This document shows positions 15,962-25,613 of a DNA stretch of 64,000 nucleotides, in pieces. The stretch is taken from positions 186,001 through 250,000 of the forward strand of contig NZ_JBCEXH010000004.1 of the NCBI RefSeq assembly GCF_038751955.1. The letters are read 5' to 3'. This DNA is from Methanocalculus natronophilus. GTDB lineage: Archaea > Halobacteriota > Methanomicrobia > Methanomicrobiales > Methanocorpusculaceae. How positions within the stretch are numbered: position 1 is the first letter of the stretch; every line of letters starts with the position of its first letter. The position numbers were made by a program, and so were the translations under genes. The notes beneath the pieces are model-generated. The model made no database searches, had not been told where the DNA came from, and saw only the letters and a program-made list of their open reading frames with translations.

Positions 15962-17905
15962 CTACCTCCTGTCAGCACCCTGATCCATCATCTCTTTTGC
16001 CTGCCTGATCTCTTCCCGAAGCTCAATTGCACGTTCAAAATCCAGTGACTCGGCAGCAGCCCGCATCGCTGACTCCAGCCTGATGATCAGGTTTGGGATC
16101 TCGTCCTGTGGAACCGCTGAAATGTCTGTCGCCTCGACATCCTTCTCCCTGATCGGTTTTCGGATCGTCTCCGGCACAATCCCGTGCTCTTCATTGAATG
16201 CAATCTGCAGGCGCCGCCTCCGTTCTGTCTCTGCAATGGCGCGATTCATCGAGTTTGTCATCCTGTCTGCATACAGCACGACACGCGAATTGACATTCCG
16301 GGCAGCCCTGCCGATCGTCTGGATGAGGCTCCGCTCGTTTCTGAGGAACCCCTCCTTATCTGCATCAAGGATGCCGATGAACCCGACTTCAGGGATGTCA
16401 AGGCCCTCACGCAGGAGGTTGATCCCAACCAGCACATCAAAGGTGCCGAGCCGGAGCTGCCTGATGATCTCGGTCCTCTCAAGTGTTGTTATCTCTGAAT
16501 GGAGGTACCGTGCCCTGATCCCGCGGCCGATGAGGTAGTCGGTAAACTCCTCTGCCAGCTTTTTTGTCAGGGTCGTGACGAGGATCCGATCCCCCGCATC
16601 AATGGTCTGACTGATCTCTCCGAGCAGGTCTTCTGTCTGGCCGGAGATCGGCCGCACCTCAACCGGTGGGTCAACAAGGCCGGTGGGCCTGATGATCTGC
16701 TCCACAACCAATTCAGCATGCTCTCCTTCATAGTCTCCGGGTGTTGCCGAGACAAAGACGACATGCTTCATGTACTGCTCAAACTCGTGAAACTTTAATG
16801 GCCGGTTATCAAAGGCGCTTGGCAGGCGGAACCCGTACTCGACAAGGTTCTTCTTCCGGGCATAATCGCCGTTATACATCCCCCGCACCTGCGGCAGGGT
16901 CTGGTGGCTCTCGTCTATGATCAGCAGGAAGTCATCAGGGAAATAGTCGAGGAGACAGTATGGCTGTTCTCCTGCCTTTCTGCCGTCAAAATGACGTGAA
17001 TAGTTTTCGATACCTTTACAGCTCCCCGTCTCCTCGATCATCTCGATATCAAAGAGGGTGCGCTGGCGGAGCCGGTGTGCCTCGATCATACCGAGCCCGG
17101 GGAGGATCTCCTCAAGCTCTTCCCGGATCGATACAACTGCCCGTTTCCGCTCCTCCTCGGGGGTGACAAAATGGCGTGCCGGATAGACATGGAAGTACTC
17201 CATTGACTCCACCCTCCGCCCTCCGGTCTTCTCGATCTCGGAGATGCGCTCGATCTCATCACCAAAGAGCTCGACTCTGATGATATTGTTGAAATAGCCG
17301 GGGATGATCTCGACTGTATCGCCACGGACACGGAACCGTCCCGGTGCGAGTTCGGTGTCATTTCGCTCAAATTGTATCTCAAAGAGCCGCTCGATCAGAT
17401 CCCGCCTCTGTATCGTCTCTCCAACCCGCAGCTCAAACCCCAGGTTTCTGAAGTGATCAGGGTTGCCGAGGCCGTAGATGCAGGAGACACTTGAGACGAT
17501 GATGGTATCGTTTCGTGAGAGAAGCGATGCGGTTGCCGAGAGGCGCATCTGTTCGATTTTGGGGTTGATATCAGCATCTTTCTCGATGTACTGGTCTTTC
17601 CTCGGGAGATATGATTCCGGCTGGTAGTAGTCGTAGTAGGATACAAAGTATTCCACCCGGTTATCCGGGAAGAAATCACGGAATTCATTATAGAGCTGGG
17701 CTGCAAGCGTCTTGTTGTGGGCAAGAACCAGCGTCGGCATCCCAAGCCTCTGAATCAGGTTTGCGATCGTGAAGGTCTTGCCCGATCCAGTCACGCCGAG
17801 GAGGGTCTGTTTCCTCATCTCCCCGGCAAACCCGTCTTCGAGGCTTTGAATGGCATCGGGCTGGGATCCGGCGGGTTTATAGTCTGCACGCATCTGGAAA
17901 CTCAT
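15962..17905 (-). CDS. uvrB: Excinuclease ABC subunit B
   Basis: 647 residues. UvrB is the damage-verifying helicase of nucleotide excision repair, loaded by UvrA and handing the site to UvrC. Walker A LLGVTGSGKTFTIAN (residues about 34-48), the beta-hairpin region YVSYYDYYQPESYLP, DEAD-type LLIIDESHQTLPQ, SATPGDYE, LVGINLLREGLDIPEV and the C-terminal UVR motif (LRIESAMRAAAESLDFERAIELREEI) are all present. ATG 17905 overlaps the uvrC stop (ATGA), so translation is coupled. A bacterial-type UvrABC set is common in mesophilic methanogens and points to old transfer from bacteria. Confidence 0.97.
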   Translation of the reverse strand: MSFQMRADYKPAGSQPDAIQSLEDGFAGEMRKQTLLGVTGSGKTFTIANLIQRLGMPTLVLAHNKTLAAQLYNEFRDFFPDNRVEYFVSYYDYYQPESYLPRKDQYIEKDADINPKIEQMRLSATASLLSRNDTIIVSSVSCIYGLGNPDHFRNLGFELRVGETIQRRDLIERLFEIQFERNDTELAPGRFRVRGDTVEIIPGYFNNIIRVELFGDEIERISEIEKTGGRRVESMEYFHVYPARHFVTPEEERKRAVVSIREELEEILPGLGMIEAHRLRQRTLFDIEMIEETGSCKGIENYSRHFDGRKAGEQPYCLLDYFPDDFLLIIDESHQTLPQVRGMYNGDYARKKNLVEYGFRLPSAFDNRPLKFHEFEQYMKHVVFVSATPGDYEGEHAELVVEQIIRPTGLVDPPVEVRPISGQTEDLLGEISQTIDAGDRILVTTLTKKLAEEFTDYLIGRGIRARYLHSEITTLERTEIIRQLRLGTFDVLVGINLLREGLDIPEVGFIGILDADKEGFLRNERSLIQTIGRAARNVNSRVVLYADRMTNSMNRAIAETERRRRLQIAFNEEHGIVPETIRKPIREKDVEATDISAVPQDEIPNLIIRLESAMRAAAESLDFERAIELREEIRQAKEMMDQGADRR

Positions 17906-19452
17906 GGGATCACCTTCTTCCTCCGCAGAATCCTGTTGTAGGAGAGGGCAAACCGGTGTGCCTCGTCCCTGATCTCCTGGATAAGGAGTGATTCAGGAGA
18001 ATCCGGGGTAATTGGGAGGGGATAGGGTATCTTTGGCATCCAGATCTCCTCCTCGCGTTTGGCAATTGCAATAACCGGTATGGCAGAACCAAGCTTTTGG
18101 AGTTCTGCCTCTGCAGCATACAGCTGGGCCTTCCCCCCGTCTATGACAACGAGATCCGGAAGATCCCTCCCCTCACGGATCAGCCTGCTGTACCGTCTCC
18201 TGACCACCTCCCGGATGGCTCCAGGATCATCACCACCGTCAGCAGTCTTCAGAGAGAATCGCCGGTAACTCCGTTTATCCGGGCGGCCCCCAGTGAACCG
18301 GACCATCGCCCCGACTGCGGCTGTTCCCTGGAGATGGGAGATATCAAACCCTTCAATCGTCCAGGGAAGCGTGTGCAGCCGGAGTGTTCGCTGCAGTGCA
18401 TGTACCCGCTCCTCTCCTGAGAACCAGGTGAGATCCACGTTCTTCCCCGCAAGATCGAGGAGTTCCCGTTTTGCACCCTGTTTTGGGATGGTCAGATCCA
18501 CGTTCTTCCCCCTGATGCTTCGTAAGTACCCGGTGATGGCATCATCAACTGGTTCTGGTATAATAACTTCCGCAGGAACATCGTGGTCGCTGTAGTACTG
18601 GACAAGGAATTCCGAAAGGAACTCAGGCGACTCATCGAACCGGTACTCTTCCTTGCCCATGAGCGTCCCGTTTCTCTGGTGGAAGAGGAGAAGGAAGACC
18701 TCGCCACCGGATCGCCGGTAGTGTATGACATCCCCGTCACTGGCATGTTTTCGGGCTGTCATCCGGCGGCCGGAGAGGTTTTCAAGGGCAGTGATGGTAT
18801 CACGGACTGCAATAGCCGACTCATAGTCGCATCCGGATGAGAGCCGCTCCATCTCCTGCTTCAACTCGGCTATCAGGTGCGTGGCTTTCCCTTTCAGGAC
18901 CAGCTCTGCCTGCCTGACACGCTCCTGGTATTCTTCTTCGGTGACTGTCCCGGTACAGGGTGCCTTGCAGGTTCCGATATGGTAGCGGAGGCATGGGCGT
19001 TTTGGAAGACGACGGCATGAACGGATGCCAAAGGTCTTCTTCACCATTGCAAGGAGGCTGTTTCGCTCACGGCCAGAGACAAACGGCCCGAAGTACCTCC
19101 CGTCTTGTCCTGTTCTGCGGGCAATGCCGATCCGGGGGTAGGGATCATCTGAGAGGTGGATGAAGGCGTAGCTTTTCGCATCCTTGAGATCGATATTATA
19201 TTTTGGCTGGTACTGCTTGATCAGGGTATTTTCAAGGATGAGCGCCTCGGTCTCATCATCTGTTGCAATGAAATCAACAGACCTGATTGCATCCACGAGC
19301 ACGGCTGTCTTTGGATCGGTGGTCTTTTTGGAAAAGTAGCTCTGCACCCTCTTTCTGAGATTTTTTGCCTTGCCGACATAAATGACGCGTTCCTCCCCGT
19401 CCCTGAAGAGATAGGATCCGGGAAGCTCAGGTATGGATGCTGCATCAATCAT
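17902..19452 (-). CDS. uvrC: Excinuclease ABC subunit C, lacking C-terminal HhH domain
   Basis: 516 residues against about 600 for bacterial UvrC. UvrC makes both incisions around a lesion. Residues 1-90 form the GIY-YIG nuclease (GSYLFRDGEERVIYVGKAKNLRKR), the Cys cluster CRRLPKRPCLRYHIGTCKAPC and a UVR motif (CDYESAIAVRDTI, about 205) follow, then the RNase H-like domain (EGFDISHLQGTAAVGAMV ... VVIDGGKAQL). The protein ends at FALSYNRILRRKK, precisely where bacterial homologues continue into the tandem helix-hairpin-helix domain. The stop is in the overlap with uvrB, so this is likely the natural end. Confidence 0.95.
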   Translation of the reverse strand: MIDAASIPELPGSYLFRDGEERVIYVGKAKNLRKRVQSYFSKKTTDPKTAVLVDAIRSVDFIATDDETEALILENTLIKQYQPKYNIDLKDAKSYAFIHLSDDPYPRIGIARRTGQDGRYFGPFVSGRERNSLLAMVKKTFGIRSCRRLPKRPCLRYHIGTCKAPCTGTVTEEEYQERVRQAELVLKGKATHLIAELKQEMERLSSGCDYESAIAVRDTITALENLSGRRMTARKHASDGDVIHYRRSGGEVFLLLFHQRNGTLMGKEEYRFDESPEFLSEFLVQYYSDHDVPAEVIIPEPVDDAITGYLRSIRGKNVDLTIPKQGAKRELLDLAGKNVDLTWFSGEERVHALQRTLRLHTLPWTIEGFDISHLQGTAAVGAMVRFTGGRPDKRSYRRFSLKTADGGDDPGAIREVVRRRYSRLIREGRDLPDLVVIDGGKAQLYAAEAELQKLGSAIPVIAIAKREEEIWMPKIPYPLPITPDSPESLLIQEIRDEAHRFALSYNRILRRKKVIP

Positions 19453-22253
19453 ATCTCTAACATTCGCCTGAGAAACGCTCCCGTATGACTCTCTTCAACT
19501 GCTGCCACCTCTTCAGGCATGCCTGCAGCAACAATGTGTCCGCCTGCATCGCCTCCTTCTGGTCCAAGGTCGATGATATAGTCTGCAGACTTGACGACAT
19601 CAAGGTTATGCTCAATCACAACAACAGTGTTTCCTCTCGAAACAAGACTGTCCAGAACAGAGACAAGTTTCTTCACATCATGGAAATGGAGGCCGGTTGT
19701 CGGCTCGTCCAGAAGATAGACCGTCTGGCCGGTTGATCGTTTGGCCAGTTCACGAGTGATCTTGATCCGCTGGGCTTCACCGCCGGAGAGGGTTGTGGCG
19801 CTTTGGCCAAGTGCGATATATCCAAGGCCCACCTGGCAGAGGGTCTCGAGCTTCTGCCTGATTGAGGGGATGTTCATAAAGAGATCACGTGCCTCCTCGA
19901 CACTCATCGCAAGAACATCCGCAATTGTCCTGCCCCTGTACCGGACCTCGAGCGTTTCGCGGTTGTATCGCTTTCCTTTGCATTCCTCGCATTCAACAAA
20001 GACATCAGGGAGGAAGTGCATCTCGATCTTGATTGTGCCGTCTCCCTGGCATGCCTCGCACCGCCCGCCTCTCACATTGAAGGAGAATCGTCCGGGTTTA
20101 TACCCCCGCATCTTCGCCTCTTTTGTTTCTGCAAAGATCTTCCGGATGTCATCAAAGACCTTGGTATAGGTGGCCGGGTTTGATCGCGGTGTCCTCCCGA
20201 TCGGGCTCTGGTCTATCACGATCACCTTGTCGATCTCCTGGTCAAGGGTGAGGGTGCTGAATGCCCCGGGTGTATGGCGTGACTGGTATACCCTGTTCAT
20301 CAGGGCGGGGTAGAGGGTCTCGTAGATGAGGGTGGATTTGCCTGAACCAGAGACTCCGGTGACGACAGTGAAGAGTCCAAGCGGTATCCCGCAGTCTATT
20401 GTTTTGAGATTATGCTCGCTGCACCCTGAAATCCTGATGCACGGGCCGGGTTTACGTCTCTGGTCTGGTACAGGAATCGTCTCGATTCCTCTGAGATACC
20501 GTGCAGTCAGTGACTCATCGCTCTTCAGGATCTCAGGCAGTGTCCCGCAGGCAACAATCTCCCCGCCGTGAATCCCTGCTCCGGGGCCCATATCCACGAC
20601 ATAGTCCGCCTGCCTGATGGTATCTTCGTCATGTTCGACAACAATCAGGGTGTTGCCGAGATCCCGGAGCTGTTTGAGGGTCTCAATGAGGCGGTTGTTG
20701 TCACGCTGGTGCAGCCCGATTGATGGCTCATCCAGCACATACAGGACGCCCATCAGGTTGGATCCGATCTGGGTTGCCAGCCGGATACGCTGTGCCTCGC
20801 CCCCGGAGAGTGTGCCTGCGTTTCGTGAGAGGGTCAGGTAGCCAAGCCCGACCTGTTCGAGGAAGAGGAGACGGGATCGGATCTCTTTTCTGACCTGTCT
20901 TGCTATCTCTTCTTCCTGGGTGGTGAGGGGCAGGGTATCAAAGAACGCAAGAGCTTTTGTAATTGAGAGGTTTGTGACGTCCGCAATTGAATGATCATGG
21001 ATCTTCACGGCCAGGACCTCATTTTTCAGCCGGGAACCGCCGCAGGAGGGGCATGGTGTGACACGCATGAACTTTTCCAGCTCTTCACGCCGGTATTCTG
21101 ATTTTGTCTCCCGATAGAGACGCTCTGCCTGCGGGATGAGCCCCTCCCACGCGCCAGTATGTGACCATTCGCCCTCACCGTTCTTCATCCGCATCGAGAA
21201 CCGAATCTTCTCATCAGATCCATGCATCAGTGTATGATACTGTCTCTCTGTCAGGTTCTCAATGGGTGTGGAGATATCAAATCCCTCATGGGCTGCCACT
21301 GCTGCCAGGTACTGCATCCGGTAGCCATCGAGGAAGTTTCTGTAGAGTGCAACGGCACCTTCAGTGATAGCAAGCGACCGGTCAGGAATGATCAGATCGG
21401 GATCAAACCGCATCCGGATGCCAAGTCCGTTGCAGGTCCCGCATGCTCCAAACGGCGTGTTGAAAGAGAAGAACCGTGGCTGGAGCTCATCAAAGGAGAT
21501 CCCGCAGATCGGGCAGGCCATTTCTGCAGAGAAGCACTCCTCAGATCCGTCATCATAGACTGCGATTACCAGGCCTCCCGAACGCTTCACTGCGGTTTCG
21601 CAAGCCTCGGCAAGCCGTGACGGTTCCTTTGGATCCAGGCGGTCGATGACGATCTCGATATCGTGCTTCACATACCGCTCAAGCGGGATCTCCTCGTCTG
21701 TCCGATGGATTGTGCCGTCGACCCTGATCCTGGCAAACCCTTCTGCATCAAGATCCTTAAAGAGCTGTCCGTATGTCCCTTTCTTCTGCCTGACGATCGG
21801 TGCCAGGATGGTGATCCTGGCGGATTCTCGTGCCGACATTGCATCAGCAATCTGCTGGGGGGATCGGGATTCAATTCTGATCCCATGCTCCGGACAGAAC
21901 GGGACTCCTATTCGTGCAAAGAGCAGCCGGAAGTAGTCGTAGATCTCGGTGACGGTTCCAACCGTACTTCTTGGGTTTTTGGAGGTGGTCTTCTGCTCTA
22001 TTGATATTGCCGGGGATAGCCCTTCGATAGCATCCACATCCGGCTTATTCATCTGCCCGAGGAACTGCCTGGCATATGCCGACAGTGACTCGACATACCT
22101 GCGCTGTCCCTCTGCATAGATGGTATCAAATGCAAGTGTGGATTTGCCGGAGCCGGAGACGCCGGTGATCACTATCAGCTGATCCCGGGGGAGCGTCACC
22201 ATGATATCTTTCAGGTTATGCTCCCGTGCCCCGCGAATAATCAGATCTTTCAT
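19449..22253 (-). CDS. uvrA: Excinuclease ABC subunit A
   Basis: 934 residues, full length. UvrA is a dimeric ABC-type ATPase that recognises distorted DNA and loads UvrB. Two ABC modules are seen: Walker A GVSGSGKSTLAFDTIYAEGQ near residue 31 and GVSGSGKSTLIYETL near 640; two signature motifs TLSGGEAQRIRLA and TLSGGEAQRIKIT; and zinc fingers CPICGISFDELQPRFFSFNTPFGAC and CEACQGDG...CEECKGKRYN. It is the first gene of a uvrA-uvrC-uvrB operon, with 4-nt overlaps at both junctions. Confidence 0.98.
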   Translation of the reverse strand: MKDLIIRGAREHNLKDIMVTLPRDQLIVITGVSGSGKSTLAFDTIYAEGQRRYVESLSAYARQFLGQMNKPDVDAIEGLSPAISIEQKTTSKNPRSTVGTVTEIYDYFRLLFARIGVPFCPEHGIRIESRSPQQIADAMSARESARITILAPIVRQKKGTYGQLFKDLDAEGFARIRVDGTIHRTDEEIPLERYVKHDIEIVIDRLDPKEPSRLAEACETAVKRSGGLVIAVYDDGSEECFSAEMACPICGISFDELQPRFFSFNTPFGACGTCNGLGIRMRFDPDLIIPDRSLAITEGAVALYRNFLDGYRMQYLAAVAAHEGFDISTPIENLTERQYHTLMHGSDEKIRFSMRMKNGEGEWSHTGAWEGLIPQAERLYRETKSEYRREELEKFMRVTPCPSCGGSRLKNEVLAVKIHDHSIADVTNLSITKALAFFDTLPLTTQEEEIARQVRKEIRSRLLFLEQVGLGYLTLSRNAGTLSGGEAQRIRLATQIGSNLMGVLYVLDEPSIGLHQRDNNRLIETLKQLRDLGNTLIVVEHDEDTIRQADYVVDMGPGAGIHGGEIVACGTLPEILKSDESLTARYLRGIETIPVPDQRRKPGPCIRISGCSEHNLKTIDCGIPLGLFTVVTGVSGSGKSTLIYETLYPALMNRVYQSRHTPGAFSTLTLDQEIDKVIVIDQSPIGRTPRSNPATYTKVFDDIRKIFAETKEAKMRGYKPGRFSFNVRGGRCEACQGDGTIKIEMHFLPDVFVECEECKGKRYNRETLEVRYRGRTIADVLAMSVEEARDLFMNIPSIRQKLETLCQVGLGYIALGQSATTLSGGEAQRIKITRELAKRSTGQTVYLLDEPTTGLHFHDVKKLVSVLDSLVSRGNTVVVIEHNLDVVKSADYIIDLGPEGGDAGGHIVAAGMPEEVAAVEESHTGAFLRRMLEI

Positions 22254-22301
22254 TCGTGCTGTACCTGTTGATCACGGTTGGTTATAGGTATAGAGATGGT
22301 G

Positions 22302-23291
22302 TCAACGGTAGTGGCGTCTGAGAAATGATCTGACCTTCTCCGACTCTATCCACCCCTGGTCCAGCTGGTCAAGGTAGCCCCTGATGATCTCAACCTGCAT
22401 CCTGATCTCCTCTCCGATCGCCTCATCCCCGCAGCACCCCGCGTACCCGAGGATGACGGTGAGGGGGTTCCTGATATGGTCGCCAAGGATGGCGAACTGC
22501 TCGATATTCTCCTCTATCTGGCGGTATGCCGTCTGCTTGATCTCAAAGTCCCGCCGCCGCCTGGTTATGTCGCGGGAGATGGAGACGATGACCATACGGT
22601 CACCGAGCATCATCCTGTGGGCATTGATCTCGACCGGGCAGAGCGTTCCATCTGATCTCACCTGCTCGGTCTCAAAGAGGATCTGATCAGAGACGAGGAG
22701 CTTCTTCACCTCTCTCAGGATCCCGCCCACCCGCCTGGGAGGGACGATATCGAGCGGAGATCTGGACCTGAGTTCATCCCTTGAGTACCCGAGCCTCCGG
22801 CAGGCGATATCATTTACCTCGATGAATGCCTTGGGCTCACCAGTACTGCTGATGGTATAGACGACGATCCCGTCATAACCCCCATGGAAGAGGAGGCGGT
22901 ACTTCTCCTCACTCTCCCGCTGCTTCGCAAGAGCCGTCTTCCAACGGGTGATCTGCCTGAAAAACCAGAGTGTTTTGCCATCTTCTCTCTTTTGGATGGA
23001 GAGTTCGTACCACTGCTTCTCACCGGATGGTGACTGTAGCAGAAGCTCCTTTCCCCTGAGCGGGATCATTCCGGGGAGGGGGCCCAAAATCTCTGCAATC
23101 TCTGCCTGATCATCAATCCCACTCTGTCTGAGTATGGATCGGATCATCTGATCCGGATTGGGATAATCGCCCCTCTCCTCTCCGGCAAGCCTCCTGATTG
23201 TATCATTTGCATAGATGATCGAATCTTTATCTGAGATCAGGATGCCATCCTCACGTGCATCTCCGATCATTGACAGCAGGGGGGTGTTCAT
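22302..23291 (-). CDS. Double-PAS sensor protein with H-box but no ATPase domain
   Basis: 329 residues from ATG 23291; the frame is open to 23516 but that overlaps a divergent gene. Two PAS domains are visible: residues about 8-125 (SMIGDAREDGILISDKDSIIYANDTIRRL) and about 135-260 (YDGIVVYTISSTGEPKAFIEVNDIACRRLGYSRDEL, ending with RDITRRRR). The C-terminus carries a histidine-kinase-like H-box (ILGDHIRNPLTVILGYA) but stops about 50 residues later, so no HATPase domain exists. It may serve as a phosphotransfer or scaffold protein, or as a degenerate kinase. No membrane segment. It may be terminal partner to kinases elsewhere. Confidence 0.75.
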   Translation of the reverse strand: MNTPLLSMIGDAREDGILISDKDSIIYANDTIRRLAGEERGDYPNPDQMIRSILRQSGIDDQAEIAEILGPLPGMIPLRGKELLLQSPSGEKQWYELSIQKREDGKTLWFFRQITRWKTALAKQRESEEKYRLLFHGGYDGIVVYTISSTGEPKAFIEVNDIACRRLGYSRDELRSRSPLDIVPPRRVGGILREVKKLLVSDQILFETEQVRSDGTLCPVEINAHRMMLGDRMVIVSISRDITRRRRDFEIKQTAYRQIEENIEQFAILGDHIRNPLTVILGYAGCCGDEAIGEEIRMQVEIIRGYLDQLDQGWIESEKVRSFLRRHYR

Positions 23292-23338
23292 GCTGGTAGT
23301 ATACTTCCACCTTAATTTTAAAAAAGTTTCTTCTGAAT

Positions 23339-23348
23339 ATCTATAAAT
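23339..23348 (+). promoter_or_regulatory. TATA box of flavoprotein gene
   Basis: TCTATAAATC about 27 nt upstream of ATG 23371, implying a leaderless transcript. Confidence 0.55.
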
Positions 23349-23370
23349 CCGGAGCGCCAGATTCTCTTCC

Positions 23371-24039
23371 ATGAAGATCCTTGCACTCAATGGGAGCCCG
23401 AGGGGGTACCAGAGCTCAACACGGCGCCTTCTGGCTGCTGCCTGCAAAGGAGCGTCAGAGGCAGGTGCAGAGACAAAAATCCTGGATATCTGTGAACTTG
23501 AGATCCAGTACTGCAATGCCTGCGGTACATGCTACAGAACCGGGTCATGCATCCTTGATGATGACTTCGGGATGGTGTATGGCAGCCTGCTGTCTTCAGA
23601 TGGTGTCATCTTCTCGTCTCCTGTCTACATCAACTCGGTGACGGCACAGCTCAAGACATTCATTGACCGGCTTGCTGATGCTGTACACTGCCAGCGTCTT
23701 GCAGGCAGGTACGGATGCAGCATCTCGACTGCAGGCGGATCGCATGCAGAGGAGGTTGCAACATACCTCAACAGCGTCATCAATACCCTCGGCGGGGTCG
23801 CAACCGGTTCACTTGGGGTCAATATCATGGGAGATCCAGAAGCTGTGGATTCGGCCCTTTCGATGGCAGAAGCACTCGGCCGTGATCTCTGTGACGCTAT
23901 AGGCGAGAAACGGAGCTACCCTGACCAGGAGGCGGATCTGTTGGTTCTGCGGCAGCGCATGATCGATCTTGTTCTGGCAAATAAGGATGAATGGAGATCC
24001 GAATATGAATACTGGGAGAGCAAGGGGGTATTTTCATAA
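23371..24039 (+). CDS. Iron-sulfur flavoprotein (NADPH-dependent FMN reductase fold)
   Basis: 222 residues. The flavodoxin-like fold starts with MKILALNGSPRGYQSSTRRLL (FMN phosphate loop), then the cysteine cluster C-NA-C-GT-C-YRTGS-C (residues about 49-61) that binds a [4Fe-4S] cluster in Isf proteins, SSPVYINSVTAQLKTFIDR (conserved SPVY) and GGSHAEEV. Isf proteins of methanogens accept electrons from ferredoxin and reduce O2 or peroxide. The spacing is CxxCxxCx5C, compact as in that family. Its last codons overlap the end of the convergent Mut7-C gene. Confidence 0.85.
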   Translation: MKILALNGSPRGYQSSTRRLLAAACKGASEAGAETKILDICELEIQYCNACGTCYRTGSCILDDDFGMVYGSLLSSDGVIFSSPVYINSVTAQLKTFIDRLADAVHCQRLAGRYGCSISTAGGSHAEEVATYLNSVINTLGGVATGSLGVNIMGDPEAVDSALSMAEALGRDLCDAIGEKRSYPDQEADLLVLRQRMIDLVLANKDEWRSEYEYWESKGVFS

Positions 24040-24516
24040 CGTCTGGTTCAGGCCCCCGATTCGCCTGATGATATCCCCGGTGTGGGATCCGTTCCAGTAG
24101 AGGCGGCTGCATGACGGGCACCGATAAAACGTGAATCCGTCCGTATCCGGCGGTGCATATGGTGTCTTCTCGATCTCCTCCCTGTCTGCATCCTCAAGTA
24201 GTGTGTTGCAGCGCGAGCAGCGGATCAGCCTCACCGAGAGCGTGATAACCCCCTGCTCCTTCAGGTACCGCACCTGGTCAAGAACGTCAGATGCCCCGAT
24301 ATAGATGCCCACATCCCCTGCCCGCACTGCCAGTTCACGATCACGGGTAAGGAGGATACGATCCTCCGCTTCTGCCCATGCTAGCAGGGTGGTGTCTTCA
24401 CGGGGATCTCCCGGAGGAAGGCTGTCGGCACTCTCGCAGTCATAGCCGAGGAACCGAAGATACCGGGTGAGGGGACCAAGCATCCGGTCAACGAGAAATG
24501 CAGGCTCAGGTGTCAT
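24034..24516 (-). CDS. Mut7-C RNase domain protein
   Basis: 160 residues from ATG 24516. The PIN-like Mut7-C domain is shown by FLVDRMLGPLTRYLRFLGYDC (residues about 6-26), acidic ED and LLTRDRELA, and the C-terminal zinc ribbon RCSRCNTLLED ... FYRCPSCSRLYWNGSH. Members are predicted RNases. The start ATG overlaps the stop of the upstream radical SAM gene (ATGA), so the two are coupled. Target RNA is not known. Confidence 0.9.
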   Translation of the reverse strand: MTPEPAFLVDRMLGPLTRYLRFLGYDCESADSLPPGDPREDTTLLAWAEAEDRILLTRDRELAVRAGDVGIYIGASDVLDQVRYLKEQGVITLSVRLIRCSRCNTLLEDADREEIEKTPYAPPDTDGFTFYRCPSCSRLYWNGSHTGDIIRRIGGLNQTL

Positions 24517-25547
24517 GGGAGAAGAACCGGTATCAGGTGGCCGCAGTTGCCACACCGGTTGCCAACAAGACCGGTCAGGTGAGCAGCATGGCCGCCCCTC
24601 TGGATCAGATGCTCATTGCATGACGGGCACCAGGTGTCTGTGTAGGCAGATCCCACCACATTGCCGAGATAGGGGTATACCAGTCCCAGTTCCCGTGCCC
24701 GCTCATAGATTGCTTCAAGCCGGGGAACCGGTGTCGGTGGCGGATGGTGCATCCGGTAATCCGGGCGGTAGCGGGTGAAATGCATCGGCGTTTCGGGACC
24801 AAGGCTTTCGATCACCCAGCTGATCAGGCTGTCAATCTCTGCTGGGTCATCATTTACACCGGGGATGATCAGGCTGACGGTCTCGATATGCATCCCATGC
24901 TCATGCGCGCGGATGGTTGCGTCAAGGACCGGCTGGAGTCGGCCGCCACAGACCTTCCTGTAAAAATCGTCATTGAACGCCTTGATATCCACACGGAAGG
25001 CAGTAAGCATGGGTGCCAGCTCATCCAGCGCCTCTTCGGTGATATAGCCGTTTGTGACATAGATCGTAGAGAGTCCCTCTCTGCGGGCGATTGTTCCCAT
25101 ATCAAGTGCATATTCGTGCCAGATGGTCGGCTCATTATAGGTCCAGGTGATACTCTCCGCACCTGATTGCTTTGCCATGCTGACACCATCTGCCGGGGGG
25201 ATCGTCTGAAGCGGGATGGATTCTACGCTTGCCTGGGAGATCTCATGATTCTGGCAGTGGCGGCACCTGAAATTGCAGCCGATTCCGCCAAACGATAAGG
25301 TGGATGTCCCGGGAAGAAAATGGAACAGCGGCTTTTTTTCAATCGGGTCAACTGCAGCCGATGCCACCTTTCCATAGGTCAGGGAGATAAGCGACCCCTC
25401 CACATTTTTGCGGACACAGCAGATGCCTGCGTGCCCCTCCTTGATCAGGCAGCCGTGGGGGCAGAGCCGGCAGCGGATGGCATCCTCCTCACGCATCCAT
25501 AACCGTGCGATACCAGGTCTTTCTTTTGTCATTCCCATACCTCTCAT
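24513..25547 (-). CDS. AmmeMemoRadiSam-system radical SAM enzyme (PflA-like)
   Basis: 344 residues. The protein belongs to the COG1180 glycyl-radical-activase-like group. N-terminal CRLCPHGCLIKEGHAGICCVRKN, then the radical SAM motif GCNFRCRHCQNHEIS (CxxxCxxC; residues about 92-99), WTYNEPTIW and the C-terminal MHFTRYRPDYRMHHPPPTP and CPSCNEHLIQR and CGNCG zinc-like motifs identify the AmmeMemoRadiSam subfamily, usually linked to MEMO1 and AMMECR1 proteins. Neither partner is in the window. An ATG at residue 6 (25532) is the alternative start. The reaction is not known. Coupled to the Mut7-C gene downstream. Confidence 0.9.
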   Translation of the reverse strand: MRGMGMTKERPGIARLWMREEDAIRCRLCPHGCLIKEGHAGICCVRKNVEGSLISLTYGKVASAAVDPIEKKPLFHFLPGTSTLSFGGIGCNFRCRHCQNHEISQASVESIPLQTIPPADGVSMAKQSGAESITWTYNEPTIWHEYALDMGTIARREGLSTIYVTNGYITEEALDELAPMLTAFRVDIKAFNDDFYRKVCGGRLQPVLDATIRAHEHGMHIETVSLIIPGVNDDPAEIDSLISWVIESLGPETPMHFTRYRPDYRMHHPPPTPVPRLEAIYERARELGLVYPYLGNVVGSAYTDTWCPSCNEHLIQRGGHAAHLTGLVGNRCGNCGHLIPVLLP

Positions 25548-25613
25548 ACACGTTTTCTCCCCAATCTATAATGCGGCATTATATGTGATCCATGATGAAA
25601 TGATCTGGGTATC

